Shown here: piece after piece, positions 52,934 through 61,748 of the stretch
Layout: each line of letters opens with the position of its first letter
Position numbering within the stretch: the stretch's first letter is position 1
NCBI RefSeq assembly: GCF_000153345.1
Contig: NZ_CH724126.1
Coordinates: 594,493 to 658,492 of the forward strand
Source of the DNA: Neptuniibacter caesariensis
GTDB taxonomy: Bacteria > Pseudomonadota > Gammaproteobacteria > Pseudomonadales > Balneatricaceae
DNA: 64,000 bases
Direction: 5' to 3'
Notes under the pieces: model-generated
What the model was told of the DNA's origin: nothing
Databases searched by the model: none
What the model saw: only the letters and a program-made list of their open reading frames with translations
Program-made: the position numbers and the translations under genes

Positions 52934-53467
52934 ATGGGTAATCCTTCTAATAATGAGCATCTCATTGTCGGTTCGATTACTTCAGTCTATGGGGTTAAAG
53001 GTTGGGTGAAAATTTTCTCCAACACTGATCCGATGGAAAACATTGCTAATTACTCTCCCTGGCTATTGAAAGTTGACGGGCAGATTAAACCGCTAGAGGT
53101 GGACTCTGTTAAGAAACATGGCAAAGGGCTGATTGCAAAATTGGTTGGAGTAGATGATCGTGATGTTGCCCGCAACTTTTGCGGTATGGATATCCTGGTC
53201 AATGCTGACCTGCTTCCGGCATTGGAAGAGGGTGAGTTCTACTGGAGCCAGTTAGAAAACCTACTTGTTTATACCGAGTCTGACCAATTGTTAGGCAAGG
53301 TGGTTCGCCTGATGGAAACCGGTGCTAATGATGTACTGGTGGTAAGAGGCACAGCAGACAGTATTGATCAAAAAGAGCGTCTGCTGCCCTATTTGCCAGA
53401 TCAGGTGATTAAAGAGATTAACCTGGAAACAGGTACCATGCGGGTCGATTGGGACCCAGAGTTCTGA
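52934..53467 (+). CDS. rimM: 16S rRNA processing protein RimM
   Basis: RimM helps mature the 3' domain of the 30S subunit and binds S19. The 177 residues contain the N-terminal barrel (LIVGSITSVYGVKGWVKIFS, SNTDPMENIANYSPWLL) and the PRC-type C-terminal domain (EFYWSQLENLLVYTESDQLLG, LLPYLPDQVIKEIN). I take the ATG at 52934; a GTG sits one codon before. Standard position in the operon, 3 bases before trmD. Confidence 0.95.
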   Translation: MGNPSNNEHLIVGSITSVYGVKGWVKIFSNTDPMENIANYSPWLLKVDGQIKPLEVDSVKKHGKGLIAKLVGVDDRDVARNFCGMDILVNADLLPALEEGEFYWSQLENLLVYTESDQLLGKVVRLMETGANDVLVVRGTADSIDQKERLLPYLPDQVIKEINLETGTMRVDWDPEF

Positions 53468-53470
53468 ACC

Positions 53471-54220
53471 ATGTGGTTCGGCGTGGTGACGCTTTTTCCC
53501 GAGATGTTTGAAGCAATTCGTTGCTACGGGGTTACGGGGAGAGCGGTAAAAAATGGTCTGATACAGATGCAGTGCTGGAGTCCCAGAGACTTTGCGCACG
53601 ATAAGCATAAAACTGTAGATGACCGCCCTTATGGTGGCGGGCCCGGAATGCTGATGAAAGTTCAGCCCCTCCGAGATGCCATTCATGCGGCGAAAGCTGC
53701 TGCTGGGGATGGAGCTAAAGTTATTTACTTATCTCCTCAGGGGCGCCGTTTGGATCATAAGGGGGTGCAGGAGCTGGCTTCGCGTGAGAAGTTGATTCTT
53801 GTAGCGGGACGCTATGAAGGTATTGATGAGCGTCTGATTGAAACTGAGATTGATGAAGAGTGGTCGCTGGGTGATTTTGTCCTCAGTGGTGGTGAACTGC
53901 CAGCAATGACTATGATCGACTCTGTTTCTCGATTAGTACCCGGTGTTTTAGGACATCAGGACTCTGCTACGGAAGATTCATTTCATGACGGTTTGCTGGA
54001 CTGTCCACATTACACGCGCCCGGAACAGTTTGAAGATATGCAGGTACCTGAGGTGTTGTTAAGCGGTAACCATAAAGAGATCAGACGCTGGCGTCTGAAG
54101 CAGCAATTAGGACGGACGTGGAATCGTCGACCTGATCTGCTTGAGTCTCTTGAGTTAGATGCTGAACAACAATCATTGTTAACCGATTTTATCCGGGAGA
54201 CCCAAGGGTCCGAAGGTTGA
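53471..54220 (+). CDS. trmD: tRNA (guanine-N1)-methyltransferase
   Basis: TrmD methylates G37 of tRNAs to prevent frameshifting, using S-adenosylmethionine. The 249 residues show [15 protein letters not shown], the [10 protein letters not shown] loop near residue 55, the trefoil-knot motif [16 protein letters not shown] near residue 112 and [16 protein letters not shown] near 131, followed by the C-terminal helical domain. The start follows the rimM stop after 3 bases, as in other gammaproteobacteria. Confidence 0.97.
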   Translation: MWFGVVTLFPEMFEAIRCYGVTGRAVKNGLIQMQCWSPRDFAHDKHKTVDDRPYGGGPGMLMKVQPLRDAIHAAKAAAGDGAKVIYLSPQGRRLDHKGVQELASREKLILVAGRYEGIDERLIETEIDEEWSLGDFVLSGGELPAMTMIDSVSRLVPGVLGHQDSATEDSFHDGLLDCPHYTRPEQFEDMQVPEVLLSGNHKEIRRWRLKQQLGRTWNRRPDLLESLELDAEQQSLLTDFIRETQGSEG

Positions 54221-54237
54221 ATGTTTAGGAGCAAGCG

Positions 54238-54594
54238 ATGAGCGGCAAGAACCTAATTATTCAGCAGCTTGAAGCTGAACAGATGAATAAAGAAGTACCA
54301 GAATTTGCACCAGGCGATACTGTTGTAGTTCAGGTAAAAGTAGTAGAAGGCAACCGTACACGTCTGCAGGCGTTTGAGGGTGTTGTGCTTGGTAAGCGTA
54401 ACCGCGGTGTAAACTCTGCTTTCACTGTACGTAAAATCTCTCACGGTGTGGGCGTTGAGCGTACTTTCCAGACTTACAGCACGACTGTAGACAGCATTGA
54501 AGTTAAGCGTCGTGGTGACGTTCGTCAGGCTAAGCTGTACTACCTGCGTGAGCGTAGCGGTAAATCTGCACGTATCAAAGAGAAGCTTAACTAA
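54238..54594 (+). CDS. rplS: 50S ribosomal protein L19
   Basis: L19 (118 residues) lies at the subunit interface of the ribosome. Typical blocks are [58 protein letters not shown] and [28 protein letters not shown] ribosome site precedes the ATG. It ends the operon and is followed by a terminator 20 bases later. Confidence 0.97.
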   Translation: MSGKNLIIQQLEAEQMNKEVPEFAPGDTVVVQVKVVEGNRTRLQAFEGVVLGKRNRGVNSAFTVRKISHGVGVERTFQTYSTTVDSIEVKRRGDVRQAKLYYLRERSGKSARIKEKLN

Positions 54595-54613
54595 GCTAAC
54601 TCTGTTGAACTTC

Positions 54614-54640
54614 AAAAAGCGGCTTAATGCCGCTTTTTTT
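54614..54640 (+). terminator. Terminator of the rpsP-rimM-trmD-rplS operon
   Basis: The stem AAAAAGCGGC/GCCGCTTTTT around a TTAAT loop with seven T's, 20 bases past the rplS stop. Confidence 0.93.
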
Positions 54641-54753
54641 GTGCCCGTAAGTTGCTGCAGCTGGCGAAAGGGTTGGACAGAGTGCTAGGTTCGCGACCAT
54701 AATAAAAAACTGTTAATGAGTTCCGTTTATGAGGGAAGTGGATCGGAGCCACT

Positions 54754-56169
54754 ATGCCACGAAAATTGATCAAAAATCTGGTTACCTTGTTAGTTATTAT
54801 TGGGCTTCCTGTAGGTTTGTTTGCGGGGGCTTATGGATTTGTCTGGTGGAAGGTAAGTACCGTCGCAGATGACTTTGCTAAAGAGATAGCGCCTTTTGCT
54901 GCCATGGAATATAGGGATGTGCATATCGATCTGGGCAGCTCTGAGCTTGGCTTGAAGGGTATTACTTTCCGGCCTACCGGCATGGAGGGGGAAATAGTCG
55001 TTGATGCTGCAACGCTTAAGGCTCCCTCATGGGGTTTTCTACTGGATTTAGAGAGTAAGTTATCTAAGGGTGAGCTTCCAGAGTCTTTTAATGTCGATTT
55101 GAAGGGCATTAACCTTAATCTGCAAAGCGGCTATATGCAGGATTGGGGGCGAATGGCTGAGGATATGCAAAGGCAGGTGGGTGCGGGACAAAGTTATGAA
55201 GTGCTTGCTTGCGGTAATCGTGATTACTTCAGCGTGGCGGACCTACGCAACATGGGATATTCCGATATTATCAGTGATGTTGCATTCCAATATAGTTTCG
55301 ATGCGATAGACAGGCAGCTTAACTTCGACATGCAATCAAAGGCCTATTCAATGGCAGATATGTCAATGTCAATGTCGGTTGCTGTAGCTAGTGATAACTT
55401 GAATATGCAGACAATGATGTTTGCTCAGCCGCAACTGAAGCGAGTTGAAATGCGCTTTTATGATCGCGGCTACAATGTGCGTAAAAACCGTTTTTGTGCC
55501 AAAGAGATTAAAACAGAAGTCGATGCGTATAGAGAGCGATATAAAGGTCTGCTCGAAAAACGGTTGAAATATGAAGGTTGGTCTATCCCTACCCCGTTGT
55601 TTGATTCCTTTGATCTACTGAATAACCCAGGAGCTTCAGCATACTTACGTGTTGACCTGCCTGATGGTTTTGGCGTCCAGTCAATGGCTATGGTGCAGCA
55701 GCCTACAGATCTCATAAATTTGTTGAGCCCTTATGTGGAATTTAACGGTCAGCCTGTTCAGCTTGATGGGCTGGCATGGTCGGAGCCTGACCCGGAAGGG
55801 GAAAGGTTACTAAGAGAACTGCAGGAAACGGAAGCCGATTCAGATCTTGTTCTTGGTGAAGAGTCGGTCATCGATGAGCAGCAGGCGGAATCGGATGTTG
55901 TTCCTGAGTTTGAAAAGCGTTCACGTTCTTTGGCACGCTTTAAAGCGAACGGTGGAAAATCCTTTAAGTCTGTTGAGGTTCCGGAACTCTCAGGTCATTT
56001 GGGTAAACCGGTTGTTTTATACACCTATTTTGGACGGAAGGTTGAAGGTCGATTGGTCTCAGTAAAAAATAACATTGTTACTGTTGAGCATCGATTGGTT
56101 TCAGGTAGGGGTACTGCGACTTATCCTATAGCGGCGGATAAAATACAGAGTGTTAAGCTTTACTACTAA
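54754..56169 (+). CDS. Unknown membrane-anchored periplasmic protein
   Basis: I do not recognise this 471-residue protein. It has an N-terminal membrane helix at about 10-33 (TLLVIIGLPVGLFAGAYGFVWW), so the rest is likely periplasmic. Residues 45-130 have repeated beta-strand patterns resembling the start of AsmA/DUF748-type proteins (YRDVHIDLGSSELGLKGITF). The middle is Met- and Asp-rich. An acidic linker lies near 355-390, and a C-terminal small barrel follows (PVVLYTYFGRKVEGRLVSVK). Start ATG 54754 after GGATCGGAG. It is alone between rplS and xerD. Confidence 0.7.
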   Translation: MPRKLIKNLVTLLVIIGLPVGLFAGAYGFVWWKVSTVADDFAKEIAPFAAMEYRDVHIDLGSSELGLKGITFRPTGMEGEIVVDAATLKAPSWGFLLDLESKLSKGELPESFNVDLKGINLNLQSGYMQDWGRMAEDMQRQVGAGQSYEVLACGNRDYFSVADLRNMGYSDIISDVAFQYSFDAIDRQLNFDMQSKAYSMADMSMSMSVAVASDNLNMQTMMFAQPQLKRVEMRFYDRGYNVRKNRFCAKEIKTEVDAYRERYKGLLEKRLKYEGWSIPTPLFDSFDLLNNPGASAYLRVDLPDGFGVQSMAMVQQPTDLINLLSPYVEFNGQPVQLDGLAWSEPDPEGERLLRELQETEADSDLVLGEESVIDEQQAESDVVPEFEKRSRSLARFKANGGKSFKSVEVPELSGHLGKPVVLYTYFGRKVEGRLVSVKNNIVTVEHRLVSGRGTATYPIAADKIQSVKLYY

Positions 56170-56198
56170 CCCTTCAGCGTTGGGCTAAATCTATTAGT

Positions 56199-57119
56199 AT
56201 GGCGAAACACTTAAAGCCTAAAATTAATACTGAAGATGCTCAGTTAATTGATATCTATCTGGACGCTATCTGGATGGAAAAGGGGTTAAGTGATAACACC
56301 CTCTCTTCCTATCGTCGCGACCTTGTCCAATTTTCAGTCTGGCTAACCGACCAGGGCGTTATCATGAAACGGTGCTGTCGGGTTGATATTCAAAAATATC
56401 TGGCCTGGCGAGTTAAAGAACGCCGCAAAGCCAGTTCCACTTCCAGAATGCTATCTTGTCTACGTGGTTTTTATCGATATCTTCTTCGCGAGGAGATGAT
56501 ATCTGAGGATCCGTTGTTGCTGATTGATAGCCCCAAAAAAGGTCGGCCCCTACCTAAAACACTGACCGAAAGTGAAGTAGAGTTGTTGCTTGATGCGCCG
56601 GATCTGTCTGATCCGGTGCAGTATCGTGACAGGGCAATGTTAGAGGTGCTTTACGCCACGGGGTTAAGAGTTTCTGAATTGGTTGCGCTTCGCCTTCATG
56701 AGATCAACCTAAATCAAGGGGTCCTTCGTGTTATGGGTAAAGGAGGCAAAGAGAGATTGGTTCCTTTGGGAGAGGAAGCTATTCACTGGGTTATGCGTTA
56801 TATGGGCGAAGTCAGACCTGCCTTGTTTACACATGATGTCAGTGATGTGCTGTTTCCTAGCCGACGAGGCCAGCAAATGACCCGTCAGACATTTTGGCAT
56901 CGAATTAAGCGTCATGCACTGACGGCGGGTATTGATAAAACACTTTCACCACATGTTCTCAGACATGCTTTTGCGACCCATCTTCTCAATCATGGAGCGG
57001 ATTTAAGGGTGGTCCAGATGCTATTGGGGCATAGTGATCTCTCAACGACGCAGATATATACTCACGTTGCACAACAGCGGTTGCAGTCATTGCATCAGGA
57101 GCATCATCCGCGGGGGTGA
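56199..57119 (+). CDS. xerD: Site-specific tyrosine recombinase XerD
   Basis: XerD with XerC resolves chromosome dimers at dif, controlled by FtsK. The 306-residue protein has an N-terminal SAM-like domain (IDIYLDAIWMEKGLSDNTLS) and the catalytic domain: R in TGLRVSELVALRL, the Lys hairpin GKGGKERLVPL, the HxxR in SPHVLRHAFATHLL, GHSDLSTTQIYTHV with the nucleophilic Tyr. Pairing with dsbC downstream is conserved and supports XerD rather than XerC. Confidence 0.94.
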   Translation: MAKHLKPKINTEDAQLIDIYLDAIWMEKGLSDNTLSSYRRDLVQFSVWLTDQGVIMKRCCRVDIQKYLAWRVKERRKASSTSRMLSCLRGFYRYLLREEMISEDPLLLIDSPKKGRPLPKTLTESEVELLLDAPDLSDPVQYRDRAMLEVLYATGLRVSELVALRLHEINLNQGVLRVMGKGGKERLVPLGEEAIHWVMRYMGEVRPALFTHDVSDVLFPSRRGQQMTRQTFWHRIKRHALTAGIDKTLSPHVLRHAFATHLLNHGADLRVVQMLLGHSDLSTTQIYTHVAQQRLQSLHQEHHPRG

Positions 57120-57197
57120 TGAACTTTGTGGGAACTTTGTGTCTGTTGGATGGTCGTATTCTGATGTTGGTAAAATAGTTTAATCTTTGGGGTAAAT

Positions 57198-57956
57198 ATG
57201 AATAAAGTTATTGGCGCGCTGTTTTTGTTGATCGGTGCTGTATCAACGGCTCATGCTACAGAAGATGCAAAAAAGTTTGTTGATAAAGTATTACAGCAAA
57301 TTGCTCCGCGCTTAACTGTGCAATCCGTTGCTGATTCTCCTATGCCAGATGTTTCCGAGGTTGTTCTTAGCAACGGTGATATTCTTTATGTAAATCCTAA
57401 GGCAGAGTCTTTTATGATCGGTCAGATGGTTCGCTTTTCAGAAGAGGCGGGTCTGGTCAATGTAACTGATGCTAAGAAGCAAGAGATAAGTGATGCGCAG
57501 AGCGCAGAGCGAAAGCAAATTCTTGCAGAGATTTCAGAGCAAGAGAAAGTGACGTATTCTCCAGAAGGTGAAGTTAAGGCGCGAATTCATGTGTTCACCG
57601 ATATCTCATGCCCTTATTGTGTAAAGCTGCATCGAGAAATACCTGAACTGAATAAGATGGGTATCGAAGTGAGCTATTTGGCCTTCCCTCGAGCGGGGCA
57701 AGGGTCTACTGCTCATAAGCAGATGAATGCAATCTGGTGTGCCGGTGATGAAGATGCGCGCCGAGATGCTATGGATCAGGCTAAATTGACCAGAAGCCTT
57801 GCGGGTTCAGATTGTAAAACGCCGGTTATTGAACAGATGGCTCTTGGTCAAAGTATGGGAGTGACCGGAACTCCTGCTCTGGTAATGACGGATGGCAAAC
57901 TTGTGCCTGGTTATGTTCCAGCGAAGCAGTTAGCTAAAATGCTTGGAATTAACTAA
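57198..57956 (+). CDS. dsbC: Thiol:disulfide isomerase DsbC
   Basis: A periplasmic dimer that corrects wrong disulfide bonds. The 252 residues start with a signal peptide (to about Ala20, TAHA), then the dimerisation domain and a thioredoxin fold with the active site CPYC at 138-141. A second Cys pair (IWCAGD...SDCKTP) and the cis-proline TGTPALV also match. It follows xerD by 78 bases and ends at a good terminator. Confidence 0.95.
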   Translation: MNKVIGALFLLIGAVSTAHATEDAKKFVDKVLQQIAPRLTVQSVADSPMPDVSEVVLSNGDILYVNPKAESFMIGQMVRFSEEAGLVNVTDAKKQEISDAQSAERKQILAEISEQEKVTYSPEGEVKARIHVFTDISCPYCVKLHREIPELNKMGIEVSYLAFPRAGQGSTAHKQMNAIWCAGDEDARRDAMDQAKLTRSLAGSDCKTPVIEQMALGQSMGVTGTPALVMTDGKLVPGYVPAKQLAKMLGIN

Positions 57957-57975
57957 TTCAAGGTGGTTTTACTTG

Positions 57976-58000
57976 AAGGGAGCCTGAGGCTCCCTTTTTT
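57976..58000 (+). terminator. Terminator after dsbC
   Basis: The stem AAGGGAGCC/GGCTCCCTT with a TGA loop and a run of T's, 20 bases past the dsbC stop. Confidence 0.9.
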
Positions 58001-58144
58001 GTTGCGTTGGATAGAGTTCAAAGATAGAGCTGATGACCGCTTTTGGCTATAATAGCCGACTTATTTTTTATAGACCGTATTTTTAGAGGCCAATTCTGGT
58101 GCTATTACGGTTTAATTTAGTTCAACAGCATGCGAGGTGCAGGT

Positions 58145-59446
58145 TTGAAACCGGTTAAAGTAGGTATCTGCGGGCTTGGTACAGTCGGTGGTGGCACATT
58201 TAATGTGCTGAAGCGTAATGCCGAAGAGATTGCTCGTCGGGCAGGACGTAAGATTATTGTTGAAGAGATTGGTGCGCGTCGCATTAATCCAGACTGCGAT
58301 ACCAAAGGCACCCAGATGACCAGCGATGTTTTAGAAGTCGCTCGTAATCCGGAAATTGATGTTGTTGTTGAATTGATTGGTGGTTATGACGTGGCGAAAG
58401 AGCTCGTTTTAACTGCTATCGAGCATGGCAAGCATGTTGTAACAGCGAATAAAGCGCTGATTGCTGTTCATGGTAATGAGATCTTTGAAGCTGCGCAGAA
58501 GAAAAATGTCATGGTGGCATTTGAAGCATCAGTCGCAGGCGGAATCCCGATCATTAAGGCGATCCGTGAAGGTCTGTCTGCGAACAAGATTAACTGGCTT
58601 GCGGGTATCATTAATGGTACTGGCAACTTCATCATGACAGAGATGCGCGATAAAGGCCGCGACTTTGATGATGTGCTAAAAGAGGCGCAGGAGCTGGGTT
58701 ATGCTGAAGCTGATCCAACCTTTGATGTTGAAGGTATTGATGCAGCCCACAAGTTGACTATTCTTGCTTCTCTGGCATTTGGCATGCCTCTGCAGTTTGA
58801 GAAAGCGTTTACTGAAGGGATCAGTAAAATTACCCGTGATGATGTTCAGTACGCTGAAGAGCTAGGTTATCGCATTAAGCATCTGGGTATTACGCGCCGT
58901 GCAGAAAACGGTGTAGAACTGCGTGTACACCCGACTTTGATTCCAGAAACTGCTTTGATCGCTAATGTTAATGGTGTGATGAACGCTGTGCTTGTTGACG
59001 GTGATGCTGTAGGACAGACAATGTATTACGGCCCAGGAGCAGGTGCAGAACCAACGGCTTCTGCGGTTGTAGCTGATATCGTTGATGTGGTTCGTACCCT
59101 GACAGCTGATCGCGATAATCGTGTTCCTCATCTTGCGTTCCAGCCTAGTGAGCTATCTGATGCAGCAATCTTACCGGTTGAGCAAACAGAATCTGCTTAC
59201 TACCTGCGTATGAATGCAGAAGAAAAGCCGGGAGTGCTCGCGAAAATTACCAGTATTCTGGGTGAACAGGGAATCAATATTGAAGCGATTATCCAGAAAG
59301 AAACTTCTGAAGATCAGGTGCCTGTGATTATCCTGACGCAGTCTGTCCTGGAGCAGAAATTAAACGACGCTATTGCTCAAATTGAAGCGCTAGCTGAAAT
59401 CGGTGGCAGCGTGACTCGTATTCGCGTTGAGCACTTTGACAGCTAA
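58145..59446 (+). CDS. hom: Homoserine dehydrogenase
   Basis: Hom reduces aspartate semialdehyde to homoserine for threonine and methionine synthesis. It has the NAD motif VGICGLGTVGGGTFNVL, the catalytic region GIINGTGNFIMTEM and EADPTFDVEGIDAAHKL, and a C-terminal ACT domain (KPGVLAKITSILGEQGINIEAI) for feedback control. I choose TTG 58145 (433 residues, beginning MKPVKVGIC like Pseudomonas Hom) because GAGG lies about 8 bases upstream; ATG 58130 gives five extra residues without a ribosome site. thrC follows after 12 bases. Confidence 0.93.
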   Translation: MKPVKVGICGLGTVGGGTFNVLKRNAEEIARRAGRKIIVEEIGARRINPDCDTKGTQMTSDVLEVARNPEIDVVVELIGGYDVAKELVLTAIEHGKHVVTANKALIAVHGNEIFEAAQKKNVMVAFEASVAGGIPIIKAIREGLSANKINWLAGIINGTGNFIMTEMRDKGRDFDDVLKEAQELGYAEADPTFDVEGIDAAHKLTILASLAFGMPLQFEKAFTEGISKITRDDVQYAEELGYRIKHLGITRRAENGVELRVHPTLIPETALIANVNGVMNAVLVDGDAVGQTMYYGPGAGAEPTASAVVADIVDVVRTLTADRDNRVPHLAFQPSELSDAAILPVEQTESAYYLRMNAEEKPGVLAKITSILGEQGINIEAIIQKETSEDQVPVIILTQSVLEQKLNDAIAQIEALAEIGGSVTRIRVEHFDS

Positions 59447-59458
59447 GGAGTTGAGCTC

Positions 59459-60853
59459 GTGAAATATATTTCTACCCGTGGTAAAGCTCCAGCAATGAAC
59501 TTTGAAGAAGTCTTGCTGGCAGGCTTGGCGAGTGATGGTGGCCTTTATGTTCCAGAACAGCTGCCAACATTCTCCCAGGATGAAATCGCATCCTGGGCAG
59601 GTCTGCCATACAACGAGTTGGCCTACAATGTGATTAAACCGTTTGTTTCAGATTGCATCGATGATGCGGATCTGAAGAAAATGATCGATGAAACCTATGC
59701 TGGTTTCAATCACATCGCGGTGGCACCCCTGAAAGAACTCGGCACCAATGAATGGGTACTCGAGCTGTTCCATGGCCCTACGTTGGCGTTTAAAGATTTT
59801 GCTTTGCAGTTACTCGGTCGTCTAATGGACTATGCGCTTGAAAAGCGCGGTGAGCACCTGGTAATTATGGGAGCAACGTCTGGTGATACAGGCTCAGCGG
59901 CGATTGAAGGCTGCTGCCATAGTAAACATCTGGATATTTTTATTCTTCACCCGCACAACCGCGTATCAGAAGTCCAGCGCCGTCAGATGACAACCATTAT
60001 TAAAGACAATGTCTTTAATATTGCCCTTGAAGGCAATTTTGATGACTGTCAGCAGATGGTTAAAGACAGTTTCGCCAATCAGGATTTCCTGAATGGAATG
60101 AAGCTTGGTGCAGTTAACTCGATCAACTGGGCGCGTATCATGGCGCAGATCGTTTATTACTTCTCTGCAGCCCTGGCTGTAGGTGGACCGCACCGAGAAG
60201 TAAGCTTCTCTGTTCCAACGGGTAACTTCGGCGATATTTTTGCAGGTTATCTGGCAAAACAGATGGGCTTGCCAGTTAAGCAGCTGGTAGTCGCAACCAA
60301 CAAAAATGATATTCTGCATCGTGTTATTGCTGGTAACGATATGTCTAAAGGGGATCTGGTACACACGCTGTCTCCTTCGATGGATATCATGGTCTCTTCA
60401 AACTTCGAACGTATGTTGTTTGATGTATATGATCGTAATGGTGAAGAGATCTCTGATCTGATGAGTCGTTTCTCAAAAGAGTCTGTGGAACTTGATCCTG
60501 CTCGCTGGGAAAAGGTTCGCGAGCTATTTGATAGCTATGCAGTAGATGATGAAACAACCTGTGATGTCATTAAACAGGTATTTGCGGAAACTGAGTACCT
60601 GCTGGATCCGCATACAGCCATCGGTGTGAAAGCTGCGCGTGAATGTAATCGTGATAAGTCAGTTCCTATGATTACACTTTCGACTGCGCATCCTGTGAAA
60701 TTCCCAGAGCCGGTTGTTAAAGCGGGCTTGGAATCGCCACAACTGCCTGCACATATGGTTGACCTTTTTGAGCGAGAAGAGCAAGTGGAGGTTCTGGATA
60801 ATGATCTGGCAACCGTTCAACAGTTTGTTGCTTCGCACGTTCACACAGAATAA
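59459..60853 (+). CDS. thrC: Threonine synthase
   Basis: ThrC turns O-phosphohomoserine into threonine with pyridoxal phosphate. The 464 residues open MKYISTRGKAPAMNFEEVLL, with the PLP-lysine motif FHGPTLAFKDFALQ near residue 112, GATSGDTGSAA near 140 and SVPTGNFGDIFAGY near 250. The start is GTG with AAGGAG upstream. hom-thrC is a two-gene operon closed by a terminator. Confidence 0.96.
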   Translation: MKYISTRGKAPAMNFEEVLLAGLASDGGLYVPEQLPTFSQDEIASWAGLPYNELAYNVIKPFVSDCIDDADLKKMIDETYAGFNHIAVAPLKELGTNEWVLELFHGPTLAFKDFALQLLGRLMDYALEKRGEHLVIMGATSGDTGSAAIEGCCHSKHLDIFILHPHNRVSEVQRRQMTTIIKDNVFNIALEGNFDDCQQMVKDSFANQDFLNGMKLGAVNSINWARIMAQIVYYFSAALAVGGPHREVSFSVPTGNFGDIFAGYLAKQMGLPVKQLVVATNKNDILHRVIAGNDMSKGDLVHTLSPSMDIMVSSNFERMLFDVYDRNGEEISDLMSRFSKESVELDPARWEKVRELFDSYAVDDETTCDVIKQVFAETEYLLDPHTAIGVKAARECNRDKSVPMITLSTAHPVKFPEPVVKAGLESPQLPAHMVDLFEREEQVEVLDNDLATVQQFVASHVHTE

Positions 60854-60870
60854 ACCCTTATGTTAGTCTA

Positions 60871-60898
60871 AAAACCCGACGCTTAAGTCGGGTTTTTT
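60871..60898 (+). terminator. Terminator after hom-thrC
   Basis: The stem AAAACCCGAC/GTCGGGTTTT with a GCTTAA loop and T-run, 18 bases past the thrC stop. Confidence 0.92.
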
Positions 60899-60929
60899 GT
60901 ATCTGTTTATGATCTGAGGAGAAGGCTGC

Positions 60930-61748
60930 GTGACGGATCTGTTCTTTTATCTATCTAAGCTCTTATGGTTTATCGTGCAGCCTGATCATTTATTACTACT
61001 GATGCTGACTCTGGGTTTGTTTTTATGGAAGAAAGCCCTAGGTGTTTTTTTAGTCTGGTGTAGTGTTCTTCTCACGATAGTGGTTAGCCAGTATCCGGTA
61101 GCTAATCATGCTTTGGAACCACTAGAATCCTATTTTTCCAAACCAAATCTATCTTCTTTAGAGCAACCTTTGGCAGGTATTATTGTGCTGGGAGGAGGTG
61201 AGGATGCTGAGCTATCGGGGATACACGGTAGTAACGAATTTAATAGTGGCGCTGAGCGACTGATGGTCCTCCCTGCGTTGATGCTTAGAAACCCAAAACT
61301 GCAAGTGATCTATACCGGAGGTTCAGGCTCTATATTTCGCCCGGGTTATCGTGGGGCGGATGTGGCTCAGAACTGGTTGAGCGAGCAGGGCTTGGCTGGA
61401 CGTTTGATTATTGAGCGTGACTCACGTAACACTTATCAGAATGCGCTTTACACCCGTGAACTTATTAATGAGCTTGGAGCTGATTCACAAGGCTCCTGGC
61501 TACTAATCACTTCAGCGTTTCATATGCCGAGGTCTGTCGGGGTCTTCAGAAAGGCGGGTATCGATGTGGTTCCATACCCTGTTGATTATCGTGTTGCGGA
61601 GAATCGTTGGCGACCTAGCCTGAACCGAAATATGGCGGATTTAAATCTAGCTGTCAGAGAATGGATTGGTTTGTTGGCTTATTACTATACCGACAAGACA
61701 GACCAGATTTTGCCTCTACCTTCTAAAATGAATGTGCTAACTGAATGA
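60930..61748 (+). CDS. YdcF/ElyC-family membrane protein (DUF218)
   Basis: A 272-residue protein with two N-terminal membrane helices (about 5-50) and a DUF218 domain: GIIVLGGGEDAE near residue 86, LQVIYTGGSGS, ERDSRNTYQNALYT, and LLITSAFHMPRSVGVFRKAGI. In E. coli ElyC affects envelope/peptidoglycan precursor metabolism. The start is GTG with GAGGAGAAGG upstream. Its stop overlaps the ATG of recJ (ATGA), so the two are translationally coupled. Confidence 0.88.
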   Translation: MTDLFFYLSKLLWFIVQPDHLLLLMLTLGLFLWKKALGVFLVWCSVLLTIVVSQYPVANHALEPLESYFSKPNLSSLEQPLAGIIVLGGGEDAELSGIHGSNEFNSGAERLMVLPALMLRNPKLQVIYTGGSGSIFRPGYRGADVAQNWLSEQGLAGRLIIERDSRNTYQNALYTRELINELGADSQGSWLLITSAFHMPRSVGVFRKAGIDVVPYPVDYRVAENRWRPSLNRNMADLNLAVREWIGLLAYYYTDKTDQILPLPSKMNVLTE

